This document shows positions 1 through 8,490 of a DNA stretch of 64,000 nucleotides, in pieces; within the stretch, counting starts at the first letter, position 1; each line of letters opens with the position of its first letter. Both the position numbers and the translations under genes were made by a program. This DNA is from Sporocytophaga myxococcoides DSM 11118 (GTDB lineage Bacteria > Bacteroidota > Bacteroidia > Cytophagales > Cytophagaceae): assembly GCF_000426725.1 (NCBI RefSeq), contig NZ_KE384560.1, positions 62,001-126,000 of the forward strand. Direction: 5' to 3'. A model generated the notes under the pieces. That model searched no databases. It had not been told where the DNA came from and saw only the letters and a list, made by a program, of their open reading frames with translations.

Positions 1-345
1 ATTACTTTTTCTATTTTTCAGATATTGACAAAGAAGAACAGAGAAGCATTTTTATATGATATCGCTGTTGAATTTGGAAATCAATACAGAAAATTCAAAG
101 GAATAGAAAAGGCTGTTCTTACCACCGCAGCCCCAATCACAGAAGAGCAAAGAGCTGCTTTTGTTAAGATGGTAGAAACTGCCAAAACTAAAAAAGTTGA
201 GCTTGAGGAGCATATTGACGAATCAATAATGGGAGGATTTGTGCTGAATATCGGAGGCGACAAACAAGTTGATCAGTCTATCAAAACCAAGCTAGTACAA
301 TTAAAAAGTAAATTCAAAGATAATCCATTTATTTCTAAATATTAA
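1..345 (+). CDS. atpH: ATP synthase F1 subunit delta (3' part, 5' end outside window)
   Basis: The reading frame is open from base 1, so the gene starts upstream; about 114 C-terminal residues of a roughly 180-residue family are present. The delta subunit sits on top of the F1 head and joins it to the b-subunit stalk of the F-type ATP synthase. The pattern [15 protein letters not shown] followed by a conserved GGFVLNIGG turn and the C-terminal end NPFISKY fits the delta C-terminal domain. The stop is two bases before atpA, as expected in an atp operon. The TTG codon at 25 is only an internal leucine (ILTKKN) and not a start. Confidence 0.92.
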   Translation: MTFSIFQILTKKNREAFLYDIAVEFGNQYRKFKGIEKAVLTTAAPITEEQRAAFVKMVETAKTKKVELEEHIDESIMGGFVLNIGGDKQVDQSIKTKLVQLKSKFKDNPFISKY

Positions 346-347
346 TC

Positions 348-1925
348 ATGGAAGTAAGACCAGACGAGGTTTCTGCGATATTAAGAGAGCAGTTATCAAA
401 CTTCAGAACTGAAGCTGAGTTAGAAGAAGTAGGCACCGTTCTTCAGGTAGGTGACGGGGTAGCACGTATATACGGGCTGTCAAAAGCTCAATCCGGAGAG
501 CTTCTTGAGTTTCCCAACGGATTAAGAGCATTGGTATTAAACCTTGAAGAAGACAATGTAGGAGCCGTATTATTAGGTGAATATAGTGACATTAAAGAAG
601 GTGATACTGTAAAGCGTACAAAGCAGATTGCTTACGTTAAAGTAGGTAATGGTCTTGTTGGCCGTGTTATTGATACACTTGGAAACCCAATAGATGGTAA
701 AGGGCCTGTAACAGGTGATTTATATGACATGCCATTGGAAAGAAAAGCTCCAGGGGTTATTTTCAGACAGCCTGTAAATGAGCCTTTACAAACTGGTATC
801 AAAGCGATTGACTCTATGATACCTATCGGTAGAGGACAAAGAGAGCTTATCATCGGTGACAGACAGACTGGAAAAACAGCTGTTGCTATTGATACGATCC
901 TTAACCAAAAAGAATACTATGATAAAGGTCAGCCAGTATTCTGTATATATGTTGCTATAGGTCAAAAAGCAAGTACTGTTGCTCAGGTTGTTGCTGCTCT
1001 TGAAAAAGGTGGTGCAATGGCATATACAGTAGTTGTGTCTGCTTCTGCTGCTGATCCTGCTCCAATGCAATTCTTTGCTCCATTTACTGGTGCTGCAGTT
1101 GGTGAGTTCTTCAGAGATACAGGAAGACCTGCTCTTGTTGTTTATGATGATCTTTCTAAGCAAGCAGTTGCTTACAGAGAAGTTTCTCTTCTTTTAAGAA
1201 GACCTCCGGGACGTGAGGCTTATCCAGGTGATGTGTTCTATCTACACAGCCGTTTATTGGAAAGAGCTGCTAAAATCATTGCATCTGATGATATAGCTAA
1301 AAATATGAACGACCTCCCGGATTCACTTAAAGGTATCGTTAAAGGTGGTGGTTCATTAACTGCATTACCTATCATCGAAACTCAGGCTGGTGACGTTTCT
1401 GCTTATATCCCAACAAACGTAATTTCTATTACAGACGGTCAGATATTCCTTGAAACTAACTTGTTCAACTCAGGTGTTCGTCCTGCGATCAACGTTGGTA
1501 TTTCAGTATCAAGGGTAGGAGGTTCTGCTCAGATCAAATCAATGAAAAAGGTTGCTGGTACATTAAAATTAGACCAGGCTCAATTCAGAGAACTTGAGGC
1601 ATTTGCTAAATTCGGTTCTGATCTTGATGCTGCTACTAAATTGATTATTGAGAGAGGTAGAAGAAACCTTGAAATATTAAAACAAGCTCAATATTCTCCT
1701 GTAGCTGTTGAGTTCCAGGTTGCAATTATCTATGTTTCTTCTAATGGTTACATCGATAACGTTCCTGTAAAAGAAGTGAAGGCTTTTGAAAATGAGTTTT
1801 CTAACTTCCTGAAAGTTTCTCATAAAGATACTCTTGACGCTATCCGTTCAGGTAAAATTGATGATTCAGTAACAGAAGTTTTAAAGAAGGTTGCTAAAGA
1901 CCTTGCGAAGAAATATAATAATTAA
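348..1925 (+). CDS. atpA: ATP synthase F1 subunit alpha
   Basis: Non-catalytic nucleotide-binding subunit of the F1 head, 525 residues, full length. The P-loop GDRQTGKT is at residues 170-177, the Walker B strand ALVVYDD at about 272-278, and the arginine-finger segment SVSRVGGSA near residue 399. An insertion around 325-348 ([22 protein letters not shown]) is, to my knowledge, usual for Bacteroidetes alpha subunits. ATG at 348 lies two bases after the atpH stop and atpG starts two bases after the atpA stop, so the three are co-translated from one operon. Confidence 0.98.
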   Translation: MEVRPDEVSAILREQLSNFRTEAELEEVGTVLQVGDGVARIYGLSKAQSGELLEFPNGLRALVLNLEEDNVGAVLLGEYSDIKEGDTVKRTKQIAYVKVGNGLVGRVIDTLGNPIDGKGPVTGDLYDMPLERKAPGVIFRQPVNEPLQTGIKAIDSMIPIGRGQRELIIGDRQTGKTAVAIDTILNQKEYYDKGQPVFCIYVAIGQKASTVAQVVAALEKGGAMAYTVVVSASAADPAPMQFFAPFTGAAVGEFFRDTGRPALVVYDDLSKQAVAYREVSLLLRRPPGREAYPGDVFYLHSRLLERAAKIIASDDIAKNMNDLPDSLKGIVKGGGSLTALPIIETQAGDVSAYIPTNVISITDGQIFLETNLFNSGVRPAINVGISVSRVGGSAQIKSMKKVAGTLKLDQAQFRELEAFAKFGSDLDAATKLIIERGRRNLEILKQAQYSPVAVEFQVAIIYVSSNGYIDNVPVKEVKAFENEFSNFLKVSHKDTLDAIRSGKIDDSVTEVLKKVAKDLAKKYNN

Positions 1926-1927
1926 TT

Positions 1928-2818
1928 ATGCCAAGTCTTAAAGAGGTCAGAGGAAGGATCGTTTCCATTAATTCTACGCAGCAGATTACCAAAGCCATGA
2001 AAATGGTTGCTGCTGCTAAGCTTAGAAGAGCTCAGGACAACATTATCAAAATTCGTCCTTATGCTGAAAAGCTTAATGGAATACTAAATAATATCACTGC
2101 AAGTCTTGAAGGATCTGTAGAAAATCCATACTCTGAGGTAAGAGAAGTAAAAAATGTATTGATTGTTGTCGTAACTTCTGACAGAGGTTTGGCGGGAGCT
2201 TTTAATACTAACTCAATAAAAGCTGCTCTTGCTCTTGTAAATGGAAGATACAAAGCTCAAAATGAGCTGGGAAATGTTAAATTTCTTTGTATTGGAAAAA
2301 AAGGGTTAGATACTTTTCTGAAAAGAGGAGCTAATGTAATTCCTGATTATGCAGGTATGTTTCATGACCTGAATTTCAGTACTGCCAGAAAAGCTGCCGA
2401 GTTTGCAATGGAAGGATTCCTTAATAGGGAGTATGATGAAGTTGTTATAGTTTATAATGAGTTCAAAAATGTTGCCACTCAGGTTGTGAAGGCAGAGCAA
2501 TTTCTTCCTTTAGTTCAGGAAAGTACTGAAGAGCAGAAGTCTTCTAAGGACCAGGAAGTCGATTATATCTTTGAACCTTCTAAAGAGGAGATTGTAAAAG
2601 GCTTAATCCCTAAATCTTTGAAAATTCAGTTTTATAAAGCTTTATTAGAGTCTTTTGCATCTGAACATGGTGCTCGTATGACTGCAATGGATAAAGCTAC
2701 TGAAAACGCCAAAGAACTATTGAAAGAGCTTCGTCTGATGTACAATAGAACAAGACAGGCGGCTATTACTAAAGAGATCCTGGAGATTGTTGCCGGAGCA
2801 GAGGCACTCTCTAAATAA
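1928..2818 (+). CDS. atpG: ATP synthase F1 subunit gamma
   Basis: Central rotor shaft of F1, 296 residues. The N-terminal helix contains SINSTQQITKAMKMVAAAKLRRAQ, and the C-terminal helix contains EHGARMTAMDKATENAKEL and YNRTRQAAITKEILEIVAGA, the two halves of the coiled coil that turns inside the alpha/beta ring. The central domain has the TSDRGLAGAFN motif. It is the last gene of the visible atp operon: a strong hairpin with a U-tract follows within 20 bases. Beta and epsilon are not here, so the F1 genes are split between loci, which is common in this phylum. Confidence 0.98.
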   Translation: MPSLKEVRGRIVSINSTQQITKAMKMVAAAKLRRAQDNIIKIRPYAEKLNGILNNITASLEGSVENPYSEVREVKNVLIVVVTSDRGLAGAFNTNSIKAALALVNGRYKAQNELGNVKFLCIGKKGLDTFLKRGANVIPDYAGMFHDLNFSTARKAAEFAMEGFLNREYDEVVIVYNEFKNVATQVVKAEQFLPLVQESTEEQKSSKDQEVDYIFEPSKEEIVKGLIPKSLKIQFYKALLESFASEHGARMTAMDKATENAKELLKELRLMYNRTRQAAITKEILEIVAGAEALSK

Positions 2819-2834
2819 ATTATAATTTACATTT

Positions 2835-2866
2835 AAAAAAGCTCATCTAAATTGATGAGCTTTTTT
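2835..2866 (+). terminator. Rho-independent terminator of the atp operon
   Basis: Stem AAAAAAGCTCATC / GATGAGCTTTTTT with a TAAATT loop, ending in a T run, 17 bases after the atpG stop. It explains why atpG is the operon end here. The TTG codon that opens the longest form of the next reading frame lies inside this T run. Confidence 0.9.
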
Positions 2867-2885
2867 GTTTTACCCGGAAAATTAT

Positions 2886-3731
2886 TTGATACAGAGATTT
2901 TTCCATTTTATCCTTTTCTCAAATTTATTTATTAGTGTAAGTTCCATTACACTTACACTATCTACTTTTCTTATTCTCAATACTAAATTTGAGCCTCATG
3001 ATATTCCTTTCTTACTTTTTATTTTTGCATCGACTTTTCTGACCTATAATGTGCATATCTGGTATAAAAAAGAAGGTGATGATCCGGAATTGCCAAGAAA
3101 TATCTGGAGAAGGCGAAATTCTTTACTTACAAAAGGCATGTTTGTCTTCTTTTTGCTTGTTCTTTTTACCTCTTTATTTTTCATATCGGGTAAAGTAATT
3201 TGGTTTACTATGCACCTTGCAGTTTTTAGCCTTTTTTATTCTGCACCATTATTAAATTTTAAAAGAATTCCCTTTTTGAAGATTTTTCTTATTTCTTATG
3301 TGTGGTCTATAAGTACGGTGATCCTTCCTTCGATCAATAAAGGCTATAGTGTGCTGGATAGGGAAGTGATTGAAATTTTTGTACAGAGAATTATTTTTAT
3401 CCTGGCCCTCGCTATCCCTTTTGATATCAGGGATATAGAGGTGGATAGACGGAATAACATAGATACTTTACCTACATTATTGGGTTTTGGAAGGGCAAAG
3501 CTGCTTTCTGTTATATTACTTATACTATTTATAGTGGTGGGTTGCTTTTTTTACGGTTGGGATTACACCTTTTATTCTCGTTTAGCAATTGGAATTCTGG
3601 CAGTATATTTAATAATAAAAATAAAGAGATCCAGGTCGGATCTCTATTATATGGTAGGGATAGACGGGATAATGATTCTATCTTATGTTTTTTTATCTGT
3701 TTTTAAGATCCTTTTTAACTCTGGTAATTAA
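2886..3731 (+). CDS. UbiA-like integral membrane protein (prenyltransferase family, motif 1 altered)
   Basis: Very hydrophobic protein of about 281 residues with eight or so membrane segments. The stretch FDIRDIEVDRRNN fits the second Asp-rich motif of UbiA prenyltransferases, but the first motif, normally NDxxDxxxD, reads NVHIWYKKEGDD and lacks the leading acidic residues, so substrate or activity may differ. The frame has no ATG near its beginning; the longest form starts at a TTG at 2865 inside the atp terminator, so I chose the TTG at 2886 (LIQRFFHFILFSNL). The 3' end overlaps the convergent purM by 17 bases. Function is not assignable beyond the family. Confidence 0.7.
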   Translation: MIQRFFHFILFSNLFISVSSITLTLSTFLILNTKFEPHDIPFLLFIFASTFLTYNVHIWYKKEGDDPELPRNIWRRRNSLLTKGMFVFFLLVLFTSLFFISGKVIWFTMHLAVFSLFYSAPLLNFKRIPFLKIFLISYVWSISTVILPSINKGYSVLDREVIEIFVQRIIFILALAIPFDIRDIEVDRRNNIDTLPTLLGFGRAKLLSVILLILFIVVGCFFYGWDYTFYSRLAIGILAVYLIIKIKRSRSDLYYMVGIDGIMILSYVFLSVFKILFNSGN

Positions 3732-4887
3732 AGGTTCCTTTATCAGATTTAATCGTAAGGGTTTTTCTATCACCCTTTTCAACTCGTCCTACTACTTGTG
3801 CTTCAATATTGAATGATTTTGCAATTTTAATGATATCCTGGGCATATTTATCTTCAAGATATAATTCCATTCTATGGCCCATATTGAAGACTTTATACAT
3901 CTCTTTCCAGTCTGTTCCACTTTCTTTTTGTATAACCTCAAATAAAGGAGGAACAGGGAATAGATTATCTTTTACGATATGTAAGTTTTCTATGAAGTGG
4001 AGAACCTTAGTTTGTCCCCCTCCGCTGCAGTGAACAGCGCCATGAATATTTGATCTATGTTGTTTCAAAATTTCTTTCATAACAGGTGCGTAAGTCCTTG
4101 TAGGCGATAACACTAACTTACCAAGATCAACAGGTACATCTTTTATTTTGTCGGTTAGGTTTCTTGAACCAGAATATACAAGTTCAGAAGAGATTGCCTG
4201 ATCAAAGCTTTCCGGGTATTTTGTAGCTAATACTTTTGAAAAGACATCATGACGTGCTGAGGTTAGCCCATTACTACCCATTCCTCCATTGTAGAATTTT
4301 TCATAAGTAGCTTGTCCATATGAAGCCATTCCTACAATGACATCTCCTTCTTTTATTCTGTCATTACTGATCACTTCACTTCTTTTCATTCTTGAAATAA
4401 CCGTGCTATCAACAATCACTGTTCTTACAAGATCTCCAACATCAGCCGTTTCTCCTCCAGTGCTGTATATTTCAATCCCATTATCTCTTAGCATTTGAAG
4501 AACTTCTTCGGTACCATTGATAATTTCGGCTATTACTTCTCCCGGAATCAGGTTTTTATTTCTACCTATAGTAGATGAAAGTAATATCGTATCTAAGGCG
4601 CCGACGCACAGGAGGTCATCAATGTTCATGATTATTGCATCTTGAGCAATTCCTTTCCAGACAGATATATCCCCGGTTTCTTTCCAGTAAATATATGCGA
4701 GCGAGGACTTTGTACCGGCTCCATCAGCATGCATAACGTTGCAATATTCCTTATCTCCTCCTAAAAAATCGGGTACAATTTTGCAGAATGCTTTTGGAAA
4801 CAATCCTTTATCTAATGTTTTGATAGCATTGTGTACGTCTTCTTTGGAAGAGGAAACACCTCTCTGCATGTATCTGTCGTTACTCAT
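3715..4887 (-). CDS. purM: Phosphoribosylformylglycinamidine cyclo-ligase (AIR synthase)
   Basis: Converts FGAM to AIR with ATP in purine synthesis, in the cytoplasm. The 390-residue protein carries the PurM-type nucleotide and substrate motifs HADGAGTKSS, a GGETADVGD loop and the glycine-rich GGMGSNGLTSARHDVF. It is longer than the roughly 345-residue enterobacterial enzyme; this longer form is, from memory, the normal Bacteroidetes type. ATG at 4887 gives MSNDRYMQRGVSSSKEDVH, a good family N-terminus. The gene is convergent with the UbiA-like gene and overlaps its last 17 bases. No other pur gene is near. Confidence 0.93.
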   Translation of the reverse strand: MSNDRYMQRGVSSSKEDVHNAIKTLDKGLFPKAFCKIVPDFLGGDKEYCNVMHADGAGTKSSLAYIYWKETGDISVWKGIAQDAIIMNIDDLLCVGALDTILLSSTIGRNKNLIPGEVIAEIINGTEEVLQMLRDNGIEIYSTGGETADVGDLVRTVIVDSTVISRMKRSEVISNDRIKEGDVIVGMASYGQATYEKFYNGGMGSNGLTSARHDVFSKVLATKYPESFDQAISSELVYSGSRNLTDKIKDVPVDLGKLVLSPTRTYAPVMKEILKQHRSNIHGAVHCSGGGQTKVLHFIENLHIVKDNLFPVPPLFEVIQKESGTDWKEMYKVFNMGHRMELYLEDKYAQDIIKIAKSFNIEAQVVGRVEKGDRKTLTIKSDKGTFNYQS

Positions 4888-4912
4888 TTAATTGAATTTT
4901 GGAATTACAAAA

Positions 4913-4945
4913 ATAAAAAAAGTCCCGGTTTCTGACCGGGACTTT
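4913..4945 (-). terminator. Terminator after the PorE-like gene
   Basis: On the minus strand the stem AGTCCCGGT / ACCGGGACT with a short loop is followed by a run of seven T residues. It lies 23-50 bases beyond the stop of the PorE-like gene and just before the purM start, so it separates the two transcripts. Confidence 0.88.
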
Positions 4946-4965
4946 GTAGGATTTATCTTTGGTGA

Positions 4966-7026
4966 TTATTCTGGCTTAATTTCCTCGCTGGTGCCTGTAC
5001 TATCTTCACCTTCACCTTTCATCTTTATCTTTATTGTTTCATCCCCTTCAGCCTCATCCTTTTTCTTAATCGTTATGTTAGGGTTTGTAACATTGGTAAT
5101 TGTAAACTCTGTACGACGGTTTCTCTGGTGATCTTCTTCTGTCTGAGCATTTTTGACAAGAGGCTTGTCCTCTCCATAACCTTTTGGCGTAATTCTGTCT
5201 TTTGCTATGCCTTTAGAAATAATATAATCAACCGCTGATTGAGCACGTTTTTGAGAAAGTTTTCTATTGTAATCTGCAGAACCTCTTTCATCTGTATGTG
5301 AGCTTAATTCGATTTTGATTTCCGGATTATCTACTAGCAATTGTACGATTTTTAGCAATTCAAGAGCCGCATCAGGTCTAATATCCCATTTGTTAAAGTC
5401 ATAGTATATATTATCAATTACGATAGTTACACCAACTTCAATTTTAGGTAATACCATTTTATATGGAATTTTTATAAAAGATTCTCCCGGACCTAGTTTC
5501 TCAAATGGTACTTTTGTTCCAACTGTTGAGAGTTCTCCATTGCTTTCCTTTAAATAACCAAATCTTGCTCCTATAATTTTGTACCTGGTTTCAGGTTCAA
5601 TTTCGTAGGTAAATTTTCCTGAAGCATTAGAGGTAAGTGCTGTAATTGTATCTCCCTTCTCGCTAACCAGCTGGATTCTTGCAGAATCCAAAGGTACTTC
5701 AGTTGGATTATCTTTTGTAATCCCTACGATTAAACCATCAAGAATATAATGAGCAATTTTAATTTTAGATTTATCAAGAAACTCGTAAATGTCATCATCT
5801 CCTTTTCCATTTGGTCTGTTGGAAGAGAAATAACCTGTTAAAGTATCTTTGAATGTTATGGCAAAGTCATCATAACTCGTATTGATAGGACGACCTAAGT
5901 TCTCAATTTTAAGTTTGTGTTTGGTAGAATCTTTTCTTACTGCAAATAAATCCATACCTCCAAGTGATGGGTGGCCATCCGAAGAAAAGTAGAATATTCC
6001 TCTGGTATCTTCATATGGGAAAAGCTCATTACCTCTTGTATTTATAGGAGTTCCAAGGTTAGTTATATTTCCCCATTCTCCTTTTTCATCTTTTGTTGCC
6101 TTATAAATATCTATACCTCCGTTTGCATCACTACTTTCTCTGTTTGAGGCAAAGTAAAGTGTCTTACCATCAGCAGAAAGAGCAGGGGAAGAGTCCCATG
6201 CATCGGGATCACTTATTGGAAGTAGTTTTGGCTCAGACCATACCCCTGCTTGTAGGACTGATTCGTAAATGTCTACATCTTTTGCTCCTTTTTTGCTACC
6301 GGTATTTCCTCGAGAGAAAATCATTGTTTTGCCATCTTTGGAGAAGGTTGCAGAAGCTTCATGCGCATCTTCACTATTGATAACTTCTGGAAGTTTTCTC
6401 GCCTGGCCACTGAAATAGTCAGCACCATCAAAAATGAACTCATATAAGTCTGTAAATCCTGTACCAGTGGCAGTATGCATTTTTTGTGCATCTCTGTTAG
6501 AGGTAAAATACAGTTTGTCATTTTTGAAAGTGGGAGAATATTCTGTAAAAGATGAATTCAGCTTGTCAAGGTTTTTAACCTCGAAATAAGACTTCTTCTC
6601 GACTATGTCATTAAGGACTTTAAGGTTCTCCATCTCATTCTTTGCTCTGTTTACCAGGTCAAAGTTTTGTCCTATTTTAACATAATTTGAAAGTTGTTTA
6701 GCTGCACCAACATAATTTCCAACCGCTTTAAGAGCAAAACCGTAATAGTAATATGCTTCTTCCTGATTGGTATTATTTTCTACAGCTTTCGCATAAAAGG
6801 GTTCAGCTTCCTGCATCCTGTTGGAGCGTCTGAACGATTCTGCGATATAATAATTCGCATCTGATGGCCCTCCTTTACTTACAGATTGCTGAAAGTTTTC
6901 AATTGCAGGTTGGTATTCAGCCTGATTATAATGTTGCATCCCTTTTTTGTAGGATTTCATGGCTGAAGGAGTACAGCCTGCAAGAATTACCAGTAAACAA
7001 AAGAATTTAGAAAGATTGAGCTTCAT
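4966..7026 (-). CDS. PorE-like lipoprotein: TPR, WD40-like propeller, CRD, OmpA C-terminal domain
   Basis: A 686-residue envelope protein. The N-terminus is a lipoprotein signal with lipobox LAGC (Cys18). TPR-type helices follow to about 150, then PD40/WD40-like beta-propeller repeats (DKLYFTSNRD, TMIFSRGN, KTLYFASNRES, GIFYFSSDGHP, TGYFSSNRPNGKGDDDIYE) to about 420, then a carboxypeptidase-regulatory-like beta domain (about 430-530), then an OmpA peptidoglycan-binding domain (YYDFNKWDIRP, ELSSHTDERGSADYN, NRRTEF). This order and length match PorE of the type IX secretion system, which links the periplasmic ring to the cell wall. The charged C-terminal tail is extra. Assignment as PorE is by architecture; other OmpA/PD40 proteins exist in this phylum. 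Confidence 0.85.
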   Translation of the reverse strand: MKLNLSKFFCLLVILAGCTPSAMKSYKKGMQHYNQAEYQPAIENFQQSVSKGGPSDANYYIAESFRRSNRMQEAEPFYAKAVENNTNQEEAYYYYGFALKAVGNYVGAAKQLSNYVKIGQNFDLVNRAKNEMENLKVLNDIVEKKSYFEVKNLDKLNSSFTEYSPTFKNDKLYFTSNRDAQKMHTATGTGFTDLYEFIFDGADYFSGQARKLPEVINSEDAHEASATFSKDGKTMIFSRGNTGSKKGAKDVDIYESVLQAGVWSEPKLLPISDPDAWDSSPALSADGKTLYFASNRESSDANGGIDIYKATKDEKGEWGNITNLGTPINTRGNELFPYEDTRGIFYFSSDGHPSLGGMDLFAVRKDSTKHKLKIENLGRPINTSYDDFAITFKDTLTGYFSSNRPNGKGDDDIYEFLDKSKIKIAHYILDGLIVGITKDNPTEVPLDSARIQLVSEKGDTITALTSNASGKFTYEIEPETRYKIIGARFGYLKESNGELSTVGTKVPFEKLGPGESFIKIPYKMVLPKIEVGVTIVIDNIYYDFNKWDIRPDAALELLKIVQLLVDNPEIKIELSSHTDERGSADYNRKLSQKRAQSAVDYIISKGIAKDRITPKGYGEDKPLVKNAQTEEDHQRNRRTEFTITNVTNPNITIKKKDEAEGDETIKIKMKGEGEDSTGTSEEIKPE

Positions 7027-7078
7027 CTTGAGTTTTTAAATAATAGTCTAAACTATGCATTGCACAAATATGCAAATC

Positions 7079-7118
7079 TTAAGAGAATATGCTGAATATA
7101 TTTCGGCATATTCCCTTA
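7079..7118. repeat. Long inverted repeat between two minus-strand genes
   Basis: Arms TTAAGAGAATATGCTGAA and TTCGGCATATTCCCTTAA pair over 18 positions with one mismatch and one G-T pair around a 4-base loop. It lies after the 167-residue unknown gene and before the PorE-like gene, on their shared strand. No T run follows the stem on the minus strand, so a plain terminator is not clear; an operator or an mRNA 3' structure is equally possible. Confidence 0.6.
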
Positions 7119-7166
7119 AAAGTATCAAATTTAAAAAACTTTTTGAAAAATATAATTATTTGCCTG

Positions 7167-7670
7167 TCAGTTATTAAAAAAACGGGATACCCAAGAGCTT
7201 TTAGCGGGTATTTCCCAGTTCGTTTCTAATTCCTGAAGACTGGTAATTGTATTGTTATAGATTAGAGTTTCCTGTGTAATTATACCTTGCTTTACTGCAG
7301 CAGAAACTTCATTAAATTTTACAATGTGGATTGGAGATGAGGCATTTCTGATTGCCACTAGTGATCTGTCGAGTAGATTAGCGCCAGTGTGTGCAGCTAT
7401 TTCTCTTATTATTACGACAGATTTATCAATTGAACAGCCACTGGCATCTGAAACACTTTCATCAACAGCTATAATAATAAATCTGTTGAATCGGATTTCA
7501 AAAGTGCCAGCCAGTTTTCTTCCATGACTTTCCCATCCTGAAACGAATGTATTTAATTTTTCAGAAATATAGCCTTGTTCTTCTAACGAAAATTCTCTGT
7601 CTGACTGATATACCCAGACTTTTGAATTTTTTGGAAAACTGGCAATTTTTGGTTGTTCTGGAATAATCAT
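7167..7670 (-). CDS. Conserved Bacteroidetes protein of unknown function
   Basis: A 167-residue soluble protein (MIIPEQPKIASFPKNSKVWV...) without signal peptide or membrane segment. I recall similar proteins in this phylum under the doubtful label 'ABC transporter ATPase', but no Walker motif is present, so that name should not be used. The reading frame can begin at 7694, but the ATG at 7670 starts one base after the stop of the CCG-domain gene upstream and gives the natural N-terminus. It is the last gene of a three-gene operon with two Fe-S proteins, so a role in assembly or use of that complex is a guess. Confidence 0.8.
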   Translation of the reverse strand: MIIPEQPKIASFPKNSKVWVYQSDREFSLEEQGYISEKLNTFVSGWESHGRKLAGTFEIRFNRFIIIAVDESVSDASGCSIDKSVVIIREIAAHTGANLLDRSLVAIRNASSPIHIVKFNEVSAAVKQGIITQETLIYNNTITSLQELETNWEIPAKSSWVSRFFNN

Positions 7671-7671
7671 T

Positions 7672-8469
7672 TTATAACCCTTCGTACTTGGCAATTAATT
7701 CTGCAATATCGTAAACTTTTATATCAGATTCTTTTTCCTTGTTTTTGACTCCGTCCGATAGCATCGTCATGCAAAACGGACATGCAGCAGCTATAACTTT
7801 TGCTCCCGTTTCAATCGCTTCTTCCGTTCTTTCAATATTTATGTCTTTGAAGCCCGGTTCTGGCTCTTTGAACATTTGTGCTCCACCGGCTCCACAACAC
7901 AGACCCTTTGTTCTGGACCTTTTCATTTCAACTAACTCTGCATCCAGTATCTCAAGGACTTTTCTTGGCGCTTCATAAATGTTGTTAGAGCGCCCCAGGT
8001 AACAAGAATCATGGTAAGTTATCTTTTTACCTTTAAATTCGCCACCACCCTGCAATTTTATTTTTCCTTCATTTATTAGTTGTTGCAGAAATTCAGAGTG
8101 ATGAAGGACCTCATAGTTTCCACCAAGCTCTGGATATTCGTTTTTAATAGTATTAAAGCAATGAGGGCAGGCGGTTACAATTTTTTTTATGCCATACGCA
8201 TTCATCACTTCAATATTGCTCACCGCCTGAACCTGAAAAAGAAATTCATTTCCGGCTCTTTTAGCAGGTTCGCCTGTGCAAGATTCTTCCGTCCCTAAAA
8301 CTGCAAAGTTAACAGATAGTTTATTTAAAATTTTAACAAATGCTGCTGTAATAGATTTTGCACGTTCATCAAAGGATCCTGCACATCCTACCCAGAATAG
8401 AATTTCAGGAGTTAATCCCTTTGCTGCCAGATCGGCCATGGTTGGAACATTTATCATATTTTCACTCAT
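7672..8469 (-). CDS. CCG-domain (Fe-S) oxidoreductase subunit (HdrB/GlcF-like)
   Basis: A 265-residue soluble protein with two cysteine-rich CCG-type modules: Cys29, Cys64, Cys101-x2-Cys104, and Cys156, Cys191-Cys192-Gly, Cys230-x2-Cys233. Such domains bind a [4Fe-4S] cluster at the active site of heterodisulfide reductase HdrB, glycolate oxidase GlcF and lactate oxidase LutA. In the first module the CCG is replaced by CTGEP, so only the second looks complete. It follows the membrane ferredoxin-type gene by 21 bases and is followed within one base by the unknown gene, which suggests one complex. The physiological electron donor and acceptor are not shown by the sequence. Confidence 0.87.
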   Translation of the reverse strand: MSENMINVPTMADLAAKGLTPEILFWVGCAGSFDERAKSITAAFVKILNKLSVNFAVLGTEESCTGEPAKRAGNEFLFQVQAVSNIEVMNAYGIKKIVTACPHCFNTIKNEYPELGGNYEVLHHSEFLQQLINEGKIKLQGGGEFKGKKITYHDSCYLGRSNNIYEAPRKVLEILDAELVEMKRSRTKGLCCGAGGAQMFKEPEPGFKDINIERTEEAIETGAKVIAAACPFCMTMLSDGVKNKEKESDIKVYDIAELIAKYEGL

Positions 8470-8490
8470 ATCTATGTCAACTTCAATAAT

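Noticed and set aside
786-1163. 125-residue minus-strand ORF inside atpA
   Set aside because: Shadow of the conserved atpA frame; composition is not protein-like.
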